Of a stretch of DNA of 64,000 nucleotides, positions 1 to 8,639 are shown piece by piece. This stretch comes from Hymenobacter edaphi (lineage in GTDB: Bacteria > Bacteroidota > Bacteroidia > Cytophagales > Hymenobacteraceae): the NCBI RefSeq assembly GCF_003258365.1, contig NZ_QHKM01000011.1, forward strand, positions 57,467 through 121,466, in the 5' to 3' direction. The notes under the pieces are model-generated. The model did not search any database and was not told the origin of the DNA. It saw only the letters and a list, made by a program, of their open reading frames with translations. How positions within the stretch are numbered: position 1 is the first letter of the stretch; each line of letters begins with the position of its first letter. The translations under genes and the position numbers were made by a program.

Positions 1-1
1 G

Positions 2-808
2 GCCGGCCTGCCCCTGCTCTCGGGTCTGGGCTTCCGGCTGGTGTTTCTGGCCCTGGCCCTGCTGATCTGGATCGGGGGCACCATGCGCTACGCCCGGCGC
101 CACCGCGAAACCGCCCCGCTGGCCGTGGACGACGCGCAGATAGAAGCCGAGCATTCGGCCCACGAAGGCGGGCACCGGCACGGGCTGGTGCTGTTGCTGC
201 TGCTCGTCACCTTCGTCTTTTTCGCCTACGGGGTGCTGGAGCTGGGCTGGGACTTCGGGCAGATGTCGGCCCTGTTCTTTGCCCTGGGCGTGTCGGCCGG
301 GCTGGTGGGCGGCCTGGGCCTGACGGGCACCGCCGAGGGCTTCATTGCCGGCTTCAAGGACATTGCTTTTTCGGGGATGCTCATCGGCTTTGCCCGGGCT
401 ATTTTCGTGGTGCTGGAGCAGGGCCAGATTGTCGATACCATCGTCAACGGCCTCTCGGCACCGCTGGCCCACCTGCCGGTGGCGGCTTCGGCCCTGGGCA
501 TGCTGGGCCTGCACACGGCCCTGCACCTGCCGGTGCCCTCGGTGAGCGGGCAGGCCGTGCTGACCATGCCCATCCTCACGCCGCTGTCGGATCTGCTGGG
601 CCTCTCGCGCCAGGTCACGGTGCTGGCGTATCAGTACGGCGCGGGCCTTTGCGAAATCATCACGCCCACCAACGGCGCGCTCATGGCCATCGTGGCCGCC
701 TGCGGAGTGCGCTTCGACCAGTGGTGGAAGTTCGTGTTTCCGCTGTACCTGCTGCTGCTCGGGCTGGCCGTGGTGGCCATCATCATCGGCATTGCCGTGG
801 GGGTGTAA
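2..808 (+). CDS. YfcC-family transporter, C-terminal part (cut by window edge)
   Basis: This is the C-terminal 268 residues of an integral membrane transporter; the frame is open to the left edge, so the true start lies outside. Several hydrophobic segments are visible around a short polar loop (residues about 35-60). The conserved stretches P-S-V-S-G-Q-A-V-L-T-M-P and E-I-I-T-P-T-N-G-A match the YfcC / C4-dicarboxylate anaerobic carrier family, thought to move amino acids or dicarboxylates across the inner membrane. Substrate cannot be told from sequence. The family assignment rests on recognised motifs, not a search. Confidence 0.85.
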   Translation, partial: AGLPLLSGLGFRLVFLALALLIWIGGTMRYARRHRETAPLAVDDAQIEAEHSAHEGGHRHGLVLLLLLVTFVFFAYGVLELGWDFGQMSALFFALGVSAGLVGGLGLTGTAEGFIAGFKDIAFSGMLIGFARAIFVVLEQGQIVDTIVNGLSAPLAHLPVAASALGMLGLHTALHLPVPSVSGQAVLTMPILTPLSDLLGLSRQVTVLAYQYGAGLCEIITPTNGALMAIVAACGVRFDQWWKFVFPLYLLLLGLAVVAIIIGIAVGV

Positions 809-841
809 GCGGCTCCCGAATCTTACCAATTAGCACGAGCA

Positions 842-1405
842 TCACGCGGCAGCATATGCCGGGGCGGGGGCCGCTACCGTGGCACCCGAGCGCACGGCCA
901 GTCCGAGCAGGGCCCAGAGCACGCCGCTGTAGCCGCCGAATACAATACCCGCCGCCAGCTCGCCCACCAGCACTTGCGTCAGCAGGGCCAGGGGCAGCGT
1001 GAGGCCGCACAGCGCGGGCACGAAGTGGCGCCAGTCGGCCCAGACGCCCGCCCGCCACACCAAGGCGCCAGTGATGAGCATCATCACCATGCTGCCCGGC
1101 CAGGCCATGTCGCACACGAAGTAGTACCAGGTGTCGAGGCGGCCGGTGGTGGCATCGAAGAGCTGCTGGCAGGCCGCCAGCCCCAGCAGGATTATCTGCA
1201 GCGCCGACAAGCCGCGCGCCACCACTCCCGGACCCAACACCCGCAGCCGGCGCATACCCACGGCGCTGCACAGCCAGCCGAGCAGAAATAGCCCGCCGGC
1301 CACGTCGCCGATTACGTGGTGCTGCGGCCAGTGGTACATGGTGAGCATCAAGGCCATCAGGGGGCTGAGCAGGATGGCGGCCAGGCCGAGCGGGCGGTGG
1401 TTCAT
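842..1405 (-). CDS. Hypothetical membrane protein, 187 aa
   Basis: Unrecognised integral membrane protein with about five to six hydrophobic segments covering most of its length and an Ala-rich C-terminal tail. It begins with ATG at 1405 and ends 34 bases from the stop of the convergent YfcC-type transporter. The N-terminal part has a His-containing patch (YHWPQHH) between the first two hydrophobic segments. No enzymatic motif is visible. It is transcribed in the same direction as the amidase gene but about 200 bases separate them, so co-transcription is uncertain. Confidence 0.65.
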   Translation of the reverse strand: MNHRPLGLAAILLSPLMALMLTMYHWPQHHVIGDVAGGLFLLGWLCSAVGMRRLRVLGPGVVARGLSALQIILLGLAACQQLFDATTGRLDTWYYFVCDMAWPGSMVMMLITGALVWRAGVWADWRHFVPALCGLTLPLALLTQVLVGELAAGIVFGGYSGVLWALLGLAVRSGATVAAPAPAYAAA

Positions 1406-1602
1406 GGCAAATACAAGTTTCTGATTTGCCCAAACTTACCGTTAGCCCCGGGTGTCGTCAATCGCATGATTGGGACCCGAAGGACCACCGGCCCCGGCCG
1501 CCCGACCTGATTTGGGCATTCCGGCTACCTAGTCAGGCTCGCTGTTACCAAAGATGTGATGCGGGCACGCTGCTGTGCGCAGTTTGCCGTTGCGCCTCTG
1601 CC

Positions 1603-2400
1603 TTAATACACGGCGCCGCTCCAGCAGAACTCGTTGTTGGGCAGGGCGTACCAGTTGGCGTTTTCGTTTACGCTTTCGCCCTGCACCCGCCCCACGTAGG
1701 CCAGCTCGTGGCCGGCGGGCACCAGGCGGGCGGGGGCGCGGCGGTACGGCTCACCCTGCCGGATGTTGACGCGCGAACGGGTGCGCACCACGCCGGTAGC
1801 CGCTTCGCTCGCCCAATCGGCGGGACTGGGCTGGCCGGTGCAGCGGGCGTACACGGCGGGCACGTCGCGCAGCAGCTGCTCGTAGCTGCGGTTGCTCTGC
1901 GCCAGCCCCGATTTGGGGTCGGTTTTGCGGTGCGGATCGAGGATGCAGTGGCCAACGATGGCGCGGGCCGGGTCCAGGTTGAACTTCCAGCAGATATAGG
2001 CCAGCACCCACACGTAGCGGCGGTAGGCCTCGTCGGCGTTGATGTTGGGCCCGAAGCAATACTCGACCCCGATGGCCGCGTCGTTGGCATTGGCGCCGTA
2101 GCGGCGGTTGTCCTCGGTGGCGCTGTAGAGCACGTGCCAGGCTCTTTCGGGCGGGGCGGTGAGGGCCGGCACGCACTCCAGAATCTGCCGGTCGTCGACG
2201 AACAAATGGGCCGAGGCGCTGAGCTGGTTGCGCGACTGTTCGTAGTAATGCACGTTGCCGGCGGCCGTGGAACCGCGGTTGCCCGTGTCGTGGGCCACCA
2301 CGAAGCGGATGGGTGCGGCCGGCAGGCCGGAGCGGCGCTTGGTGTGCGGCGTCAGCCAGCTTTGGGTGATGGGGTATTCGAGGTCGGGAAACTGGCGCAT
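1603..2400 (-). CDS. N-acetylmuramoyl-L-alanine amidase (Amidase_2) with C-terminal SH3-like region
   Basis: Predicted zinc amidase that cuts the MurNAc-L-Ala bond of peptidoglycan. The Amidase_2 fold spans about residues 30-175: the first zinc ligand is His37 in VVAHDTGN, followed by an ASAHLFVDD strand, then GHC (His151) and the KTDP motif (Asp161), the H...KxDP arrangement typical of this family. Residues about 205-265 resemble a bacterial SH3 (SH3b) wall-binding domain. No signal peptide is visible, so it resembles phage-type endolysins more than exported autolysins. It lies downstream of an unknown membrane-protein gene (62-base gap, same strand) and near a GH108 muramidase, suggesting a shared role in wall lysis or remodelling. 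Confidence 0.85.
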   Translation of the reverse strand: MRQFPDLEYPITQSWLTPHTKRRSGLPAAPIRFVVAHDTGNRGSTAAGNVHYYEQSRNQLSASAHLFVDDRQILECVPALTAPPERAWHVLYSATEDNRRYGANANDAAIGVEYCFGPNINADEAYRRYVWVLAYICWKFNLDPARAIVGHCILDPHRKTDPKSGLAQSNRSYEQLLRDVPAVYARCTGQPSPADWASEAATGVVRTRSRVNIRQGEPYRRAPARLVPAGHELAYVGRVQGESVNENANWYALPNNEFCWSGAVY

Positions 2401-2462
2401 AACTCAGTCAGGTTGCGGATTTAGCGGCCGGCTCAGCGGTAGCCGCCGCTCTCCGGTCGAAA

Positions 2463-4127
2463 TCAGCCCGGAATCTGCTCGGCGCCCAGCGGCGGCACGT
2501 CGTCCCCGGGCTGGACGGAATCGGGCCCCATGTCGTCCTCCGCGCGGTGCAGCACGGCCCCCGTCGTGGGGTCCGCCACCGACTCGCCCGTGGCGCCGGC
2601 GGTAACGACCGGCGTCGCCACGGGCACGACTGGCGTGGTCGTCGTTACGGTTACACCGGGCGTAGCAGGGCTGGGCACTGCCTGCCCGTAGCCGCTCGCC
2701 GACGCCGAGGCATCAGGCGTGGGGGGCACCGGGGCCGTATAGGTAGTCACCACCGGCCCGGGCGGCGCGGGCAGCGCCGGCGAAGTAGCAACGGTGGTCG
2801 TGCTCAGCAACGCGCCGCTGGCACCGGCAGCCGGCAGGCCCGCGGCAGCACCGGCACCGGCGGGGCCGTCGGGGCCGCGGTTTTCCTGCCATTTCAGCCC
2901 CAGATAGGTGGCGCTGCTGATGGCCAGCAGCAGGGTTTCGTTGTTGTTCCACTCGGGCAGGGCCACCGTTTTGTACACCGTGCGCACGAAAAAGTAACCC
3001 AGCAGCACCGTTATGACCACTTTCTGCAGGCGGTGAATGCTCACGCCGTTGCTGTCGGAGAGGATGTCGGTCATCCAGCCGTGGCTGACTTCGGGGCCCT
3101 CGGGCAGGGCCTTGCCCACGTCGCCGCTCATCCCGATCAGCCCGCTCAGCCCCGCTGTACCCGCACTGATGCCCAGCAGCGAGAGCGTGGTCATGCTGAT
3201 GTTGGTCATTTCGCCCGTTACGCAGTAAATGACCAGGTAGCAGCTCATGATGATGAACGTCCACCAGGCCAGCTGGGTCTTGGCCAGGCTGAAGGGCCGC
3301 TGCGTGGAGTCCGGCCCCACGCCGGCGCTGGCCAGCTCGCCCTCCCGGCCGGTGCGCAGCAGGGCCGAGCGGTGGGCCAGCGTGATGATGCCCAGGGCGA
3401 GGAAAAACACGCCCACGCCCGCAATCCACAGCGCGCTGGGCTGCACCAGCTGAAAATGCACGTTGCGCTCGGGCCCCGGAAACAGCTCCGTAAACACCTG
3501 ATCATCGTAGCCCAGGCCGATTTTGCCGGGGTGCGTAAACTTCCACGGCGAGCCGTACACGATGTCCCAGTACTGCAGGTTGGCGGGCGTGCGGTCGAGC
3601 TTGAAGAGCACCTTGTCGTAGGCCGCGTTCAGGTCGCTGAGCACGGTATCCTCGCGCACGGCCCGCCCCACCAGGTCGGGAGCGGCCACGGTGCTCAGCG
3701 TGTCGTCGTCGGTGAGGTACGCGGCGGCGCGGTGCCGCGAGCCGGCCACCTTGCTGTCGGTGCCGGCCAGGTACACGGCCAGCGGCGGCATGTTGCGCAG
3801 CGGCGTGTCGTCGATGTAGAGCACCATCTGCCGGGCCTTGGCGTGGGCGCGTTCCGGGCTCATGCCCATCTTTTCCAGGGCGGCTTCCTCGTCGTGCAGC
3901 CAGCGCCCCAGGCCCTCCACTTCCAGCGTGATGGTGCTGCCCAGCTTAAACAGCGAATCCTGCCCGGCGTCGGCCGTAGCGTGGATGTTCTTGATGACGG
4001 GCCGGAACAGCGGTGGCTGTTGCGCCCGCGCCGCCGGCAGCAGCCCGCCAACGAGGAGCCACGTCAACAGCAGCGCCCGGGTGAGGCGCAGCGGGTGCGC
4101 AAGGGTCCGCGGGGAGAAATTCAGCAT
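2463..4127 (-). CDS. Unknown secreted/membrane protein, 554 aa, with Pro/Thr/Ala-rich tail
   Basis: Start chosen at ATG 4127, which gives a good signal peptide (hydrophobic core, then AARAQ). The mature N-terminal region (to about residue 220) looks extracytoplasmic. Four or so transmembrane segments follow, around a motif SLAKTQLAWW that leads into a hydrophobic segment and a Gly-rich LGISAGTAGLSGLIG stretch; similar SL-x-R/K-x-Q-x-A-W-W membrane regions occur in uncharacterised bacterial proteins. The last 130 residues are low-complexity Pro/Thr/Ala/Val with acidic ends. Function is not recognised. Position between an amidase and an unknown 245-residue protein suggests an envelope role. Confidence 0.7.
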   Translation of the reverse strand: MLNFSPRTLAHPLRLTRALLLTWLLVGGLLPAARAQQPPLFRPVIKNIHATADAGQDSLFKLGSTITLEVEGLGRWLHDEEAALEKMGMSPERAHAKARQMVLYIDDTPLRNMPPLAVYLAGTDSKVAGSRHRAAAYLTDDDTLSTVAAPDLVGRAVREDTVLSDLNAAYDKVLFKLDRTPANLQYWDIVYGSPWKFTHPGKIGLGYDDQVFTELFPGPERNVHFQLVQPSALWIAGVGVFFLALGIITLAHRSALLRTGREGELASAGVGPDSTQRPFSLAKTQLAWWTFIIMSCYLVIYCVTGEMTNISMTTLSLLGISAGTAGLSGLIGMSGDVGKALPEGPEVSHGWMTDILSDSNGVSIHRLQKVVITVLLGYFFVRTVYKTVALPEWNNNETLLLAISSATYLGLKWQENRGPDGPAGAGAAAGLPAAGASGALLSTTTVATSPALPAPPGPVVTTYTAPVPPTPDASASASGYGQAVPSPATPGVTVTTTTPVVPVATPVVTAGATGESVADPTTGAVLHRAEDDMGPDSVQPGDDVPPLGAEQIPG

Positions 4128-4415
4128 GAACAACGAACGGGTAAGGCCAATGAGTAACGGCTTTGGATGCATTCCAATCTGAATAAAAGCAGCTGAAAAG
4201 CCGTAATTATTCCACAATCAAAAATCAATTGATCCACCGGCTAAACTACCAGGTATAATTACCTGAATACACACCAAAAAACCCGTATTTCTACGCCAGA
4301 ACAGCATCTGATTCGCTAAGTAAATGGGCAAAAAAGCGCTGACGGCCCCGGCTGGCTCAGCCGGCCTCTGGCAGTTGCAGCGACTGTACCCAGGGAGGCT
4401 GTAGCGCCGGCTTGA

Positions 4416-5153
4416 CTACGCCGGCTGGGTGGTGGGCGCCAGGTTGGCCAGGGCCTGCTCCCGCTCGGTGTCGCGCACGATAATGCTGAGCGTGGAGGCC
4501 ACGTAGCGGTTTTCCTGCTGGTGCGGGGTTTTGCCGAGGGTGTCGAAGTCACCGTTGATGTCGGTGAAGCTGACCACCTGCGTGAACAGCGTCTTGTCCT
4601 CCACGTCGGTCAGGGCCGAGCCGATAACGTTGCCCAACTGCAGAATCAGGCCCACCGTCTGCGTCGGGGCCTTCACGATGGCGGCCGTCACCTGCTGCAG
4701 CAGGCTTTTGTAGGTATCGTTGTTTTGGGCGGCGGCCAGCACCTGCCCGGTGTCGCGCAGGTCCTTTTTGCTTTTGAGCACCGACACGAGCACGTGCACC
4801 TGGCAGGGCGGCTTCTGGTCGGGCTGCTCCTGCTTCCAGTAGTACAAGGTGCGGTCGACGGGCAGGTCCTCGTTGTCGTCGACGCGCGGGAAACTGTTGA
4901 GCGTGAGCGTGCGCGGCTCCTGCATCTGGTCGTCGATGACCACCACCAGCAGGTAGAGGTTGGCGTAGCCGGGGAAGGGCGGAATGCGCGGGGTGTGGTT
5001 GTCCTTGATGTGCAGCTGCGCCAGGCGCACCTCGATGCCGCTGACGTTGCCCGAATCGGGAATGGCGCCGCGCACCGCATCGAGCCGGCCGGGCTGGGCC
5101 GCGGGCAGCGAAACCGTGGAAACAATGGCGTCGTCTTGTAAGCTCAGAGCCAT
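4416..5153 (-). CDS. Unknown cytosolic protein, 245 aa
   Basis: The ATG at 5153 is preferred over an in-frame start 120 bases upstream, whose extra residues look non-coding. No signal peptide or membrane segment is seen. The protein looks like a mixed beta-rich fold: two hydrophobic beta-like stretches (LYLLVVVIDDQ and VHVLVSVLKSKKDL) are followed by a helical region and another beta stretch (TQVVSFTDING). No family was recognised. It is on the same strand as the membrane protein downstream (288-base gap) and divergent from the GH108 muramidase, sharing a 271-base AT-rich upstream region with it. It may belong to a small wall-lysis or injection-like module, but this is speculation from position. 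Confidence 0.65.
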   Translation of the reverse strand: MALSLQDDAIVSTVSLPAAQPGRLDAVRGAIPDSGNVSGIEVRLAQLHIKDNHTPRIPPFPGYANLYLLVVVIDDQMQEPRTLTLNSFPRVDDNEDLPVDRTLYYWKQEQPDQKPPCQVHVLVSVLKSKKDLRDTGQVLAAAQNNDTYKSLLQQVTAAIVKAPTQTVGLILQLGNVIGSALTDVEDKTLFTQVVSFTDINGDFDTLGKTPHQQENRYVASTLSIIVRDTEREQALANLAPTTQPA

Positions 5154-5424
5154 AATCGGGAAAAAAGAAGGTGAAAAGCGCCGCCATCCACGGCTCGTAG
5201 CCGGCCCGTAAATCAGGCCTGCTCCCCGCCACAACGCCCAATTGACAAGGCAAACATTTATTTCCGGCAGCAAACCGGCATTAATTCATTTGCCGGGCTT
5301 GCCGCTGCATAATTAAAAAATTCCTCGTCAAGCCCAATCGTTAATTATGTTTTTTACTAATATCGACCTTTCGGGGTCGCCACCGCGCCCACGTATTTTA
5401 TCTGCTGCCCGTTCTTTTTTCGCT

Positions 5425-6120
5425 ATGGCTGCTTTTGCGCACTACTACCCCACCCTGCTCGCCAACGAAGGCGGCTACTGCCACGATCCGCTCGACCCGG
5501 GCGGCGAAACCTACCGCGGCATTGCTCGCGCCGCCAACCCGCACTGGTCCGGCTGGCCCACCGTCGACGCCATCAAGGCCCACCTGGGTTTGCCCCACCC
5601 GGTGCCGCAGGCCGACTGGCACCAGCTGAACCTGGCCCTGGCCGCCGATGCGCCCCTGGCCGCCGCCATCGAAGCATTTTACAAAGCCGCCTACTGGAAC
5701 CCGCTGCACCTCGACGCGGTGAACTCGCAGCCCATTGCCGATCAGCTGGCCGACCACGGCGTGAATGCCGGCACCGGGCGCGCCGCCAAGATGTGGCAGT
5801 ACCTGCTCATCACCGAGTTTGGCGCCCACCTCGTCCTCGACGGCCAGATCGGCCCGCAGAGCGTGGCGGCCCTCAACGCCGTCGACGCCGCCCACTTCTA
5901 CCAGCGGCTGATTGCCATGCGCCAGGCGTTCTACAAGTACCGCGCGGGCAGCTTCACCCCGGCCGAAGCCACGGCCCTGGCGGCCTGGCATCAGTTCTTC
6001 GCCCAGCAGCTGAACCTGCACACCGACGTGCGCATGGAGAAGTACCTGGCCAGCTGGCTGGGCCGCACCCACGAAGCCTTCACGCCCACCCCGGCCACCG
6101 TCACGACGGCCACGGCGTAG
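5425..6120 (+). CDS. GH108 muramidase (lysozyme-like) with peptidoglycan-binding domain
   Basis: Predicted endolysin-type muramidase that hydrolyses the MurNAc-GlcNAc glycan backbone. The N-terminus carries the GH108 signature NEGGY...DPGGET, with Glu15 as the expected catalytic acid. The middle and C-terminal part, containing a GAHLVLDGQIGPQSV segment, fits the PG_binding_3 domain that normally follows. Start at ATG 5425 (MAAFAHYYP) places the catalytic motif at the usual distance from the N-terminus; a start 78 bases upstream would add an unlikely basic leader. No signal peptide is present. The gene diverges from the unknown 245-residue protein, and an amidase lies 3 kb away. Confidence 0.88.
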   Translation: MAAFAHYYPTLLANEGGYCHDPLDPGGETYRGIARAANPHWSGWPTVDAIKAHLGLPHPVPQADWHQLNLALAADAPLAAAIEAFYKAAYWNPLHLDAVNSQPIADQLADHGVNAGTGRAAKMWQYLLITEFGAHLVLDGQIGPQSVAALNAVDAAHFYQRLIAMRQAFYKYRAGSFTPAEATALAAWHQFFAQQLNLHTDVRMEKYLASWLGRTHEAFTPTPATVTTATA

Positions 6121-6142
6121 AGCTCTGCTTTATAAAAGTCAA

Positions 6143-6224
6143 GAACGTCCTGCTGAGCCCCGCGAAGCATCTCTACCGAACAACGGCTCGGTAGAGATGC
6201 TTCGCGGGGCTCAGCAGGACGTTC
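6143..6224. repeat. Perfect 37-bp inverted repeat with 8-base loop
   Basis: Arms 6143-6179 and 6188-6224 are exact reverse complements. The arm contains GAACGTC, CTGAGC, CGAAGCATCT. It lies between the convergent GH108 gene and the 128-residue hypothetical, so it may terminate both, but it lacks a T-run and shares its core with elements at 16285 and 59432. It is therefore better read as an interspersed palindromic (REP-like) element. Confidence 0.85.
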
Positions 6225-6251
6225 CTGTTTAAGCGGGGCTCACCAGCAGAT

Positions 6252-6638
6252 CTAGCGCGCCGGGCGCAGCTCGTCGGCTTCGAATACGCGGGGCACTTTC
6301 TTCTTGCGCACCACAATCTGGTAGCGGGGGCGGTCCTGCCGCTCATCCCACATGATATCCGACACGACGCCGCGCAGGCGGGGCTGGCCGGGTTCCAGAT
6401 CCACGGCCTCCACCGCGTCGCCGAAGCCGAAGGGCGGGCGCCCCACGGGGCGGAACAGGTCGGGGCGCACGAGGTAGTTTCGCTCGTCGTAGCGCAGGGT
6501 TATCCAGTCTTCGTCCTCGCTGATTTTCTCGAAGAGCTTGTCCAGCGGCTCCACCCACTCGAAGGAGCGGCGGTTGGCCGGGTGTAAGTAAGAGTAACCG
6601 TAGGCGGGCGACCAGCCATACAGGCCGTATTCGAGCAT
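6252..6638 (-). CDS. Hypothetical protein, 128 aa
   Basis: Start chosen at ATG 6638 (MLEYGLYGW); the longer frame upstream runs into the neighbouring transporter gene and has non-coding composition. The protein is soluble, rich in aromatic residues near the N-terminus (YGLYGWSPAYGYSYL), with a middle region ITLRYDERNYLVRPD and a lysine/arginine-rich end (VVRKKKVPRVFEADEL). The C-terminal half may be a small beta-barrel. No family was recognised. It is separated by 134 bases from the next upstream gene on the same strand. It may have its own weak promoter around 6670-6700. Confidence 0.55.
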   Translation of the reverse strand: MLEYGLYGWSPAYGYSYLHPANRRSFEWVEPLDKLFEKISEDEDWITLRYDERNYLVRPDLFRPVGRPPFGFGDAVEAVDLEPGQPRLRGVVSDIMWDERQDRPRYQIVVRKKKVPRVFEADELRPAR

Positions 6639-6772
6639 CGGACGGGGCACAGAAACGCGGAATTGGCGGTGAGACGTAGAATAGTAAAACACCGCAACAA
6701 AGCCGCGGGTTCGGCGGGCGGCAAAAGTATCACCGATAAGCCAAGTGGTACCCGAGGACCCGCGCCGCGCCG

Positions 6773-7261
6773 CTAGTGCGGCAGGCGCGGGCGCAGCCAC
6801 CCGTAGGCCCAGGTGCCCAGCATGGCGCTGACGATGGCTACGCCAATAACGCCCACGCCACTGCCCCACAGGGCTAGCAGCGGCCCGGGACAGGCGCCCG
6901 TCAGGGCCCAGCCCAGGCCGAAGAGCGTGCCGCCGACGATGTAGCGAATGCCGCGGCCCATGGTTTTGGGCGGCAGCTGAATTGGCTCCCCGCCGAGGGT
7001 GCGGGCGTGGCTGCGCTTGAGCAGCTGCGTGGTGAGAATGGCCACGGGCAGGGCCGTCAGGAAGATGCCGAACATGTGAAAGCCCTGAAAGCGAAACATT
7101 TCCTGAATCCGAAACCAGGAAATCAACTCGCCCTTGGTGATGACCACCCCGAAGGCCACGCCCACCGCGAAATACAGCAGTAAGCCGCGCCAGCTTCCGG
7201 CCGAAGCTTCCCGCGCGGCCGGTACCACCGGCGGCGCGTCCGAAATCAGCGGCGCGCTCAT
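6773..7261 (-). CDS. YeeE/YedE-type sulfur transporter, second half (DUF6691-like)
   Basis: A 162-residue membrane protein with about four transmembrane segments. The motif TGACPGP, with a conserved cysteine, is typical of the C-terminal half of the YeeE/YedE family, whose characterised members import thiosulfate. Its start ATG at 7261 overlaps the stop of the upstream half-transporter as ATGA, so the two are translationally coupled and presumably assemble together. Such two-gene split versions are common in Bacteroidota and Proteobacteria. Substrate (thiosulfate or another reduced sulfur species) is inferred from the family only; no rhodanese or sulfurtransferase gene sits next to it. Confidence 0.85.
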   Translation of the reverse strand: MSAPLISDAPPVVPAAREASAGSWRGLLLYFAVGVAFGVVITKGELISWFRIQEMFRFQGFHMFGIFLTALPVAILTTQLLKRSHARTLGGEPIQLPPKTMGRGIRYIVGGTLFGLGWALTGACPGPLLALWGSGVGVIGVAIVSAMLGTWAYGWLRPRLPH

Positions 7262-7821
7262 GCCAGAATCAGTGGTAAGAGCACCCAGGTGCCGATGATG
7301 CCGCCCACGAAAAAGGCGGCCATGGCCAGCATGGAGGGCTTTTGCAGGTCGGCGACGCCCGTCAGCGCGTGGCCCGAGGTGCAGCCACCCGCGTAAGCCG
7401 TGCCGAAGCCCACCAGAAAGCCCCCGCCCACCACCAGGGCCAGGCCGCGTCCGCTCAGCAGCGCGGGCCAGTTGAACAGCTCGGCCGGCACCAGGCCGCG
7501 AAAGTCGTGGAGGCCGAGGCGCTGCAGATCGGCCACGGTGGCGGCTATGGCTACGGGCTGCGGGTTGCGCAGCACGGTGCCGGCCAGCAGTCCGCCCCCG
7601 ATGATGCCCAGCGCCAGGGCCAGGTTCCAGCCGCCTTCCCGGCGCCAGTCGTAGCGGAAGTAGTCGAGGCCGCGGGTGGGCAGCACGGCGGCGCAGGCGT
7701 GACGCAGGTTGCTGGATATGCCGAAGAGCTTGTTGCCGAGCAGCAGCAGCAGAGGCACCATCAGGCCTACGAGCGGGCCAGCCACGTACCAGGGCCAGGG
7801 GCGCGCGAGAAATTCCATCAT
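7258..7821 (-). CDS. YeeE/YedE-type sulfur transporter, first half
   Basis: A 187-residue membrane protein with about five transmembrane segments. The motif GGCTSGH near residue 145 is the hallmark of the YeeE/YedE family and supplies one of the conserved cysteines in the permeation path. Two Met codons stand at the N-terminus (7821 and 7818). The stop codon overlaps the start of the second half by four bases (ATGA), indicating an operon of two subunits. It lies 67 bases downstream of an unknown membrane-protein gene on the same strand. Likely role is uptake of thiosulfate or a related sulfur compound. Confidence 0.87.
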   Translation of the reverse strand: MMEFLARPWPWYVAGPLVGLMVPLLLLLGNKLFGISSNLRHACAAVLPTRGLDYFRYDWRREGGWNLALALGIIGGGLLAGTVLRNPQPVAIAATVADLQRLGLHDFRGLVPAELFNWPALLSGRGLALVVGGGFLVGFGTAYAGGCTSGHALTGVADLQKPSMLAMAAFFVGGIIGTWVLLPLILA

Positions 7822-7888
7822 GCCTTAAAGTAAGGCTTTCGGGCCGATTCGGGACCAACCAGCCGGACGAACGTTACCTCAGTCGGGC

Positions 7889-8575
7889 CTACGCCGGTTC
7901 TTCGTTTTCGTCGTGCACAGGGCCACCGGCGGCGTGCTGCAGCAGCTGCTCGCGCAGGGCCGGGCCTTCGTGCAAATGGGCGAAGGACAGGCGCTCCTCG
8001 CGGCCGCTGCGGTAGCGGATGAGCAGGTCCGCCGGGCCCACGGCCACCAGCGTGTCGATGTCGGCCCAGCGCCAGTGACGCAAGGGCACCAGCGGATTGG
8101 GGCGCAGACTGAAGCCCTCGGCGTGCAGGTGCAGGTGGCGGCGGGCATCGAGGTGGCGCAGGCCGAAGGCCAAGCCCACGTATACCAGCGCCCCCCCCCA
8201 ATACAGCCAGGGCAGCACGTGGAAGCGGGCCGGAGCGCCGGCGGCTTCGGCCTCGTGGTGGCGGTGCCAGATGTGGTAGCCTTCGAGGGCCAGAATGCCC
8301 GCGCCGGCAATTTCCAGCCACTCCACCGCGGCGCGGTGGTGCGGGTGGTGGTGCAGGTGGCGCAGCTCCCGCACCAGCAGCACCACGTAGGCCGCGCCCA
8401 CCCCGATTTCGGCGGCCGTCACCCAGCTCGGCGCCTCGCCCTGCAGCAGGGGCAGCAGGCTACTGAGGAGCACCAGCGCGGGCACCAGGTGCGAAAGGGC
8501 CTTGGCGCGCTGCCGCCGGGCGTGGTGGCGGTGGTACACGACAATGCGGCTGGGGTCGGAGGCGGAGGAATTCAC
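7889..8575 (-). CDS. Hypothetical His-rich membrane protein, 228 aa
   Basis: Unrecognised protein with about four transmembrane segments in its first 150 residues, then a soluble C-terminal domain (about residues 150-228). Histidines are clustered on the polar sides: YHRHHARR near the N-terminus, LRHLHHHPHH in the middle, IWHRHHE, and RRHLHLHAEG, which could bind metal, but this is not established. No ATG is available; GTG 8575 is preferred, with an alternative TTG at 8635 only 4 bases after the stop of the methyltransferase gene. The gene is on the same strand as the methyltransferase upstream and the sulfur transporter downstream. Confidence 0.6.
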   Translation of the reverse strand: MNSSASDPSRIVVYHRHHARRQRAKALSHLVPALVLLSSLLPLLQGEAPSWVTAAEIGVGAAYVVLLVRELRHLHHHPHHRAAVEWLEIAGAGILALEGYHIWHRHHEAEAAGAPARFHVLPWLYWGGALVYVGLAFGLRHLDARRHLHLHAEGFSLRPNPLVPLRHWRWADIDTLVAVGPADLLIRYRSGREERLSFAHLHEGPALREQLLQHAAGGPVHDENEEPA

Positions 8576-8639
8576 GGCGCCCAAGCACGGCAAAATCCGG
8601 GCAGGGCGCAACTCCGCGCGGCACCCGGCGGCCAACGCC

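Noticed and set aside
2547..4157. 536-codon plus-strand ORF opposite the membrane-protein gene
   Set aside because: Gly/Arg/His-rich shadow of the real minus-strand gene.
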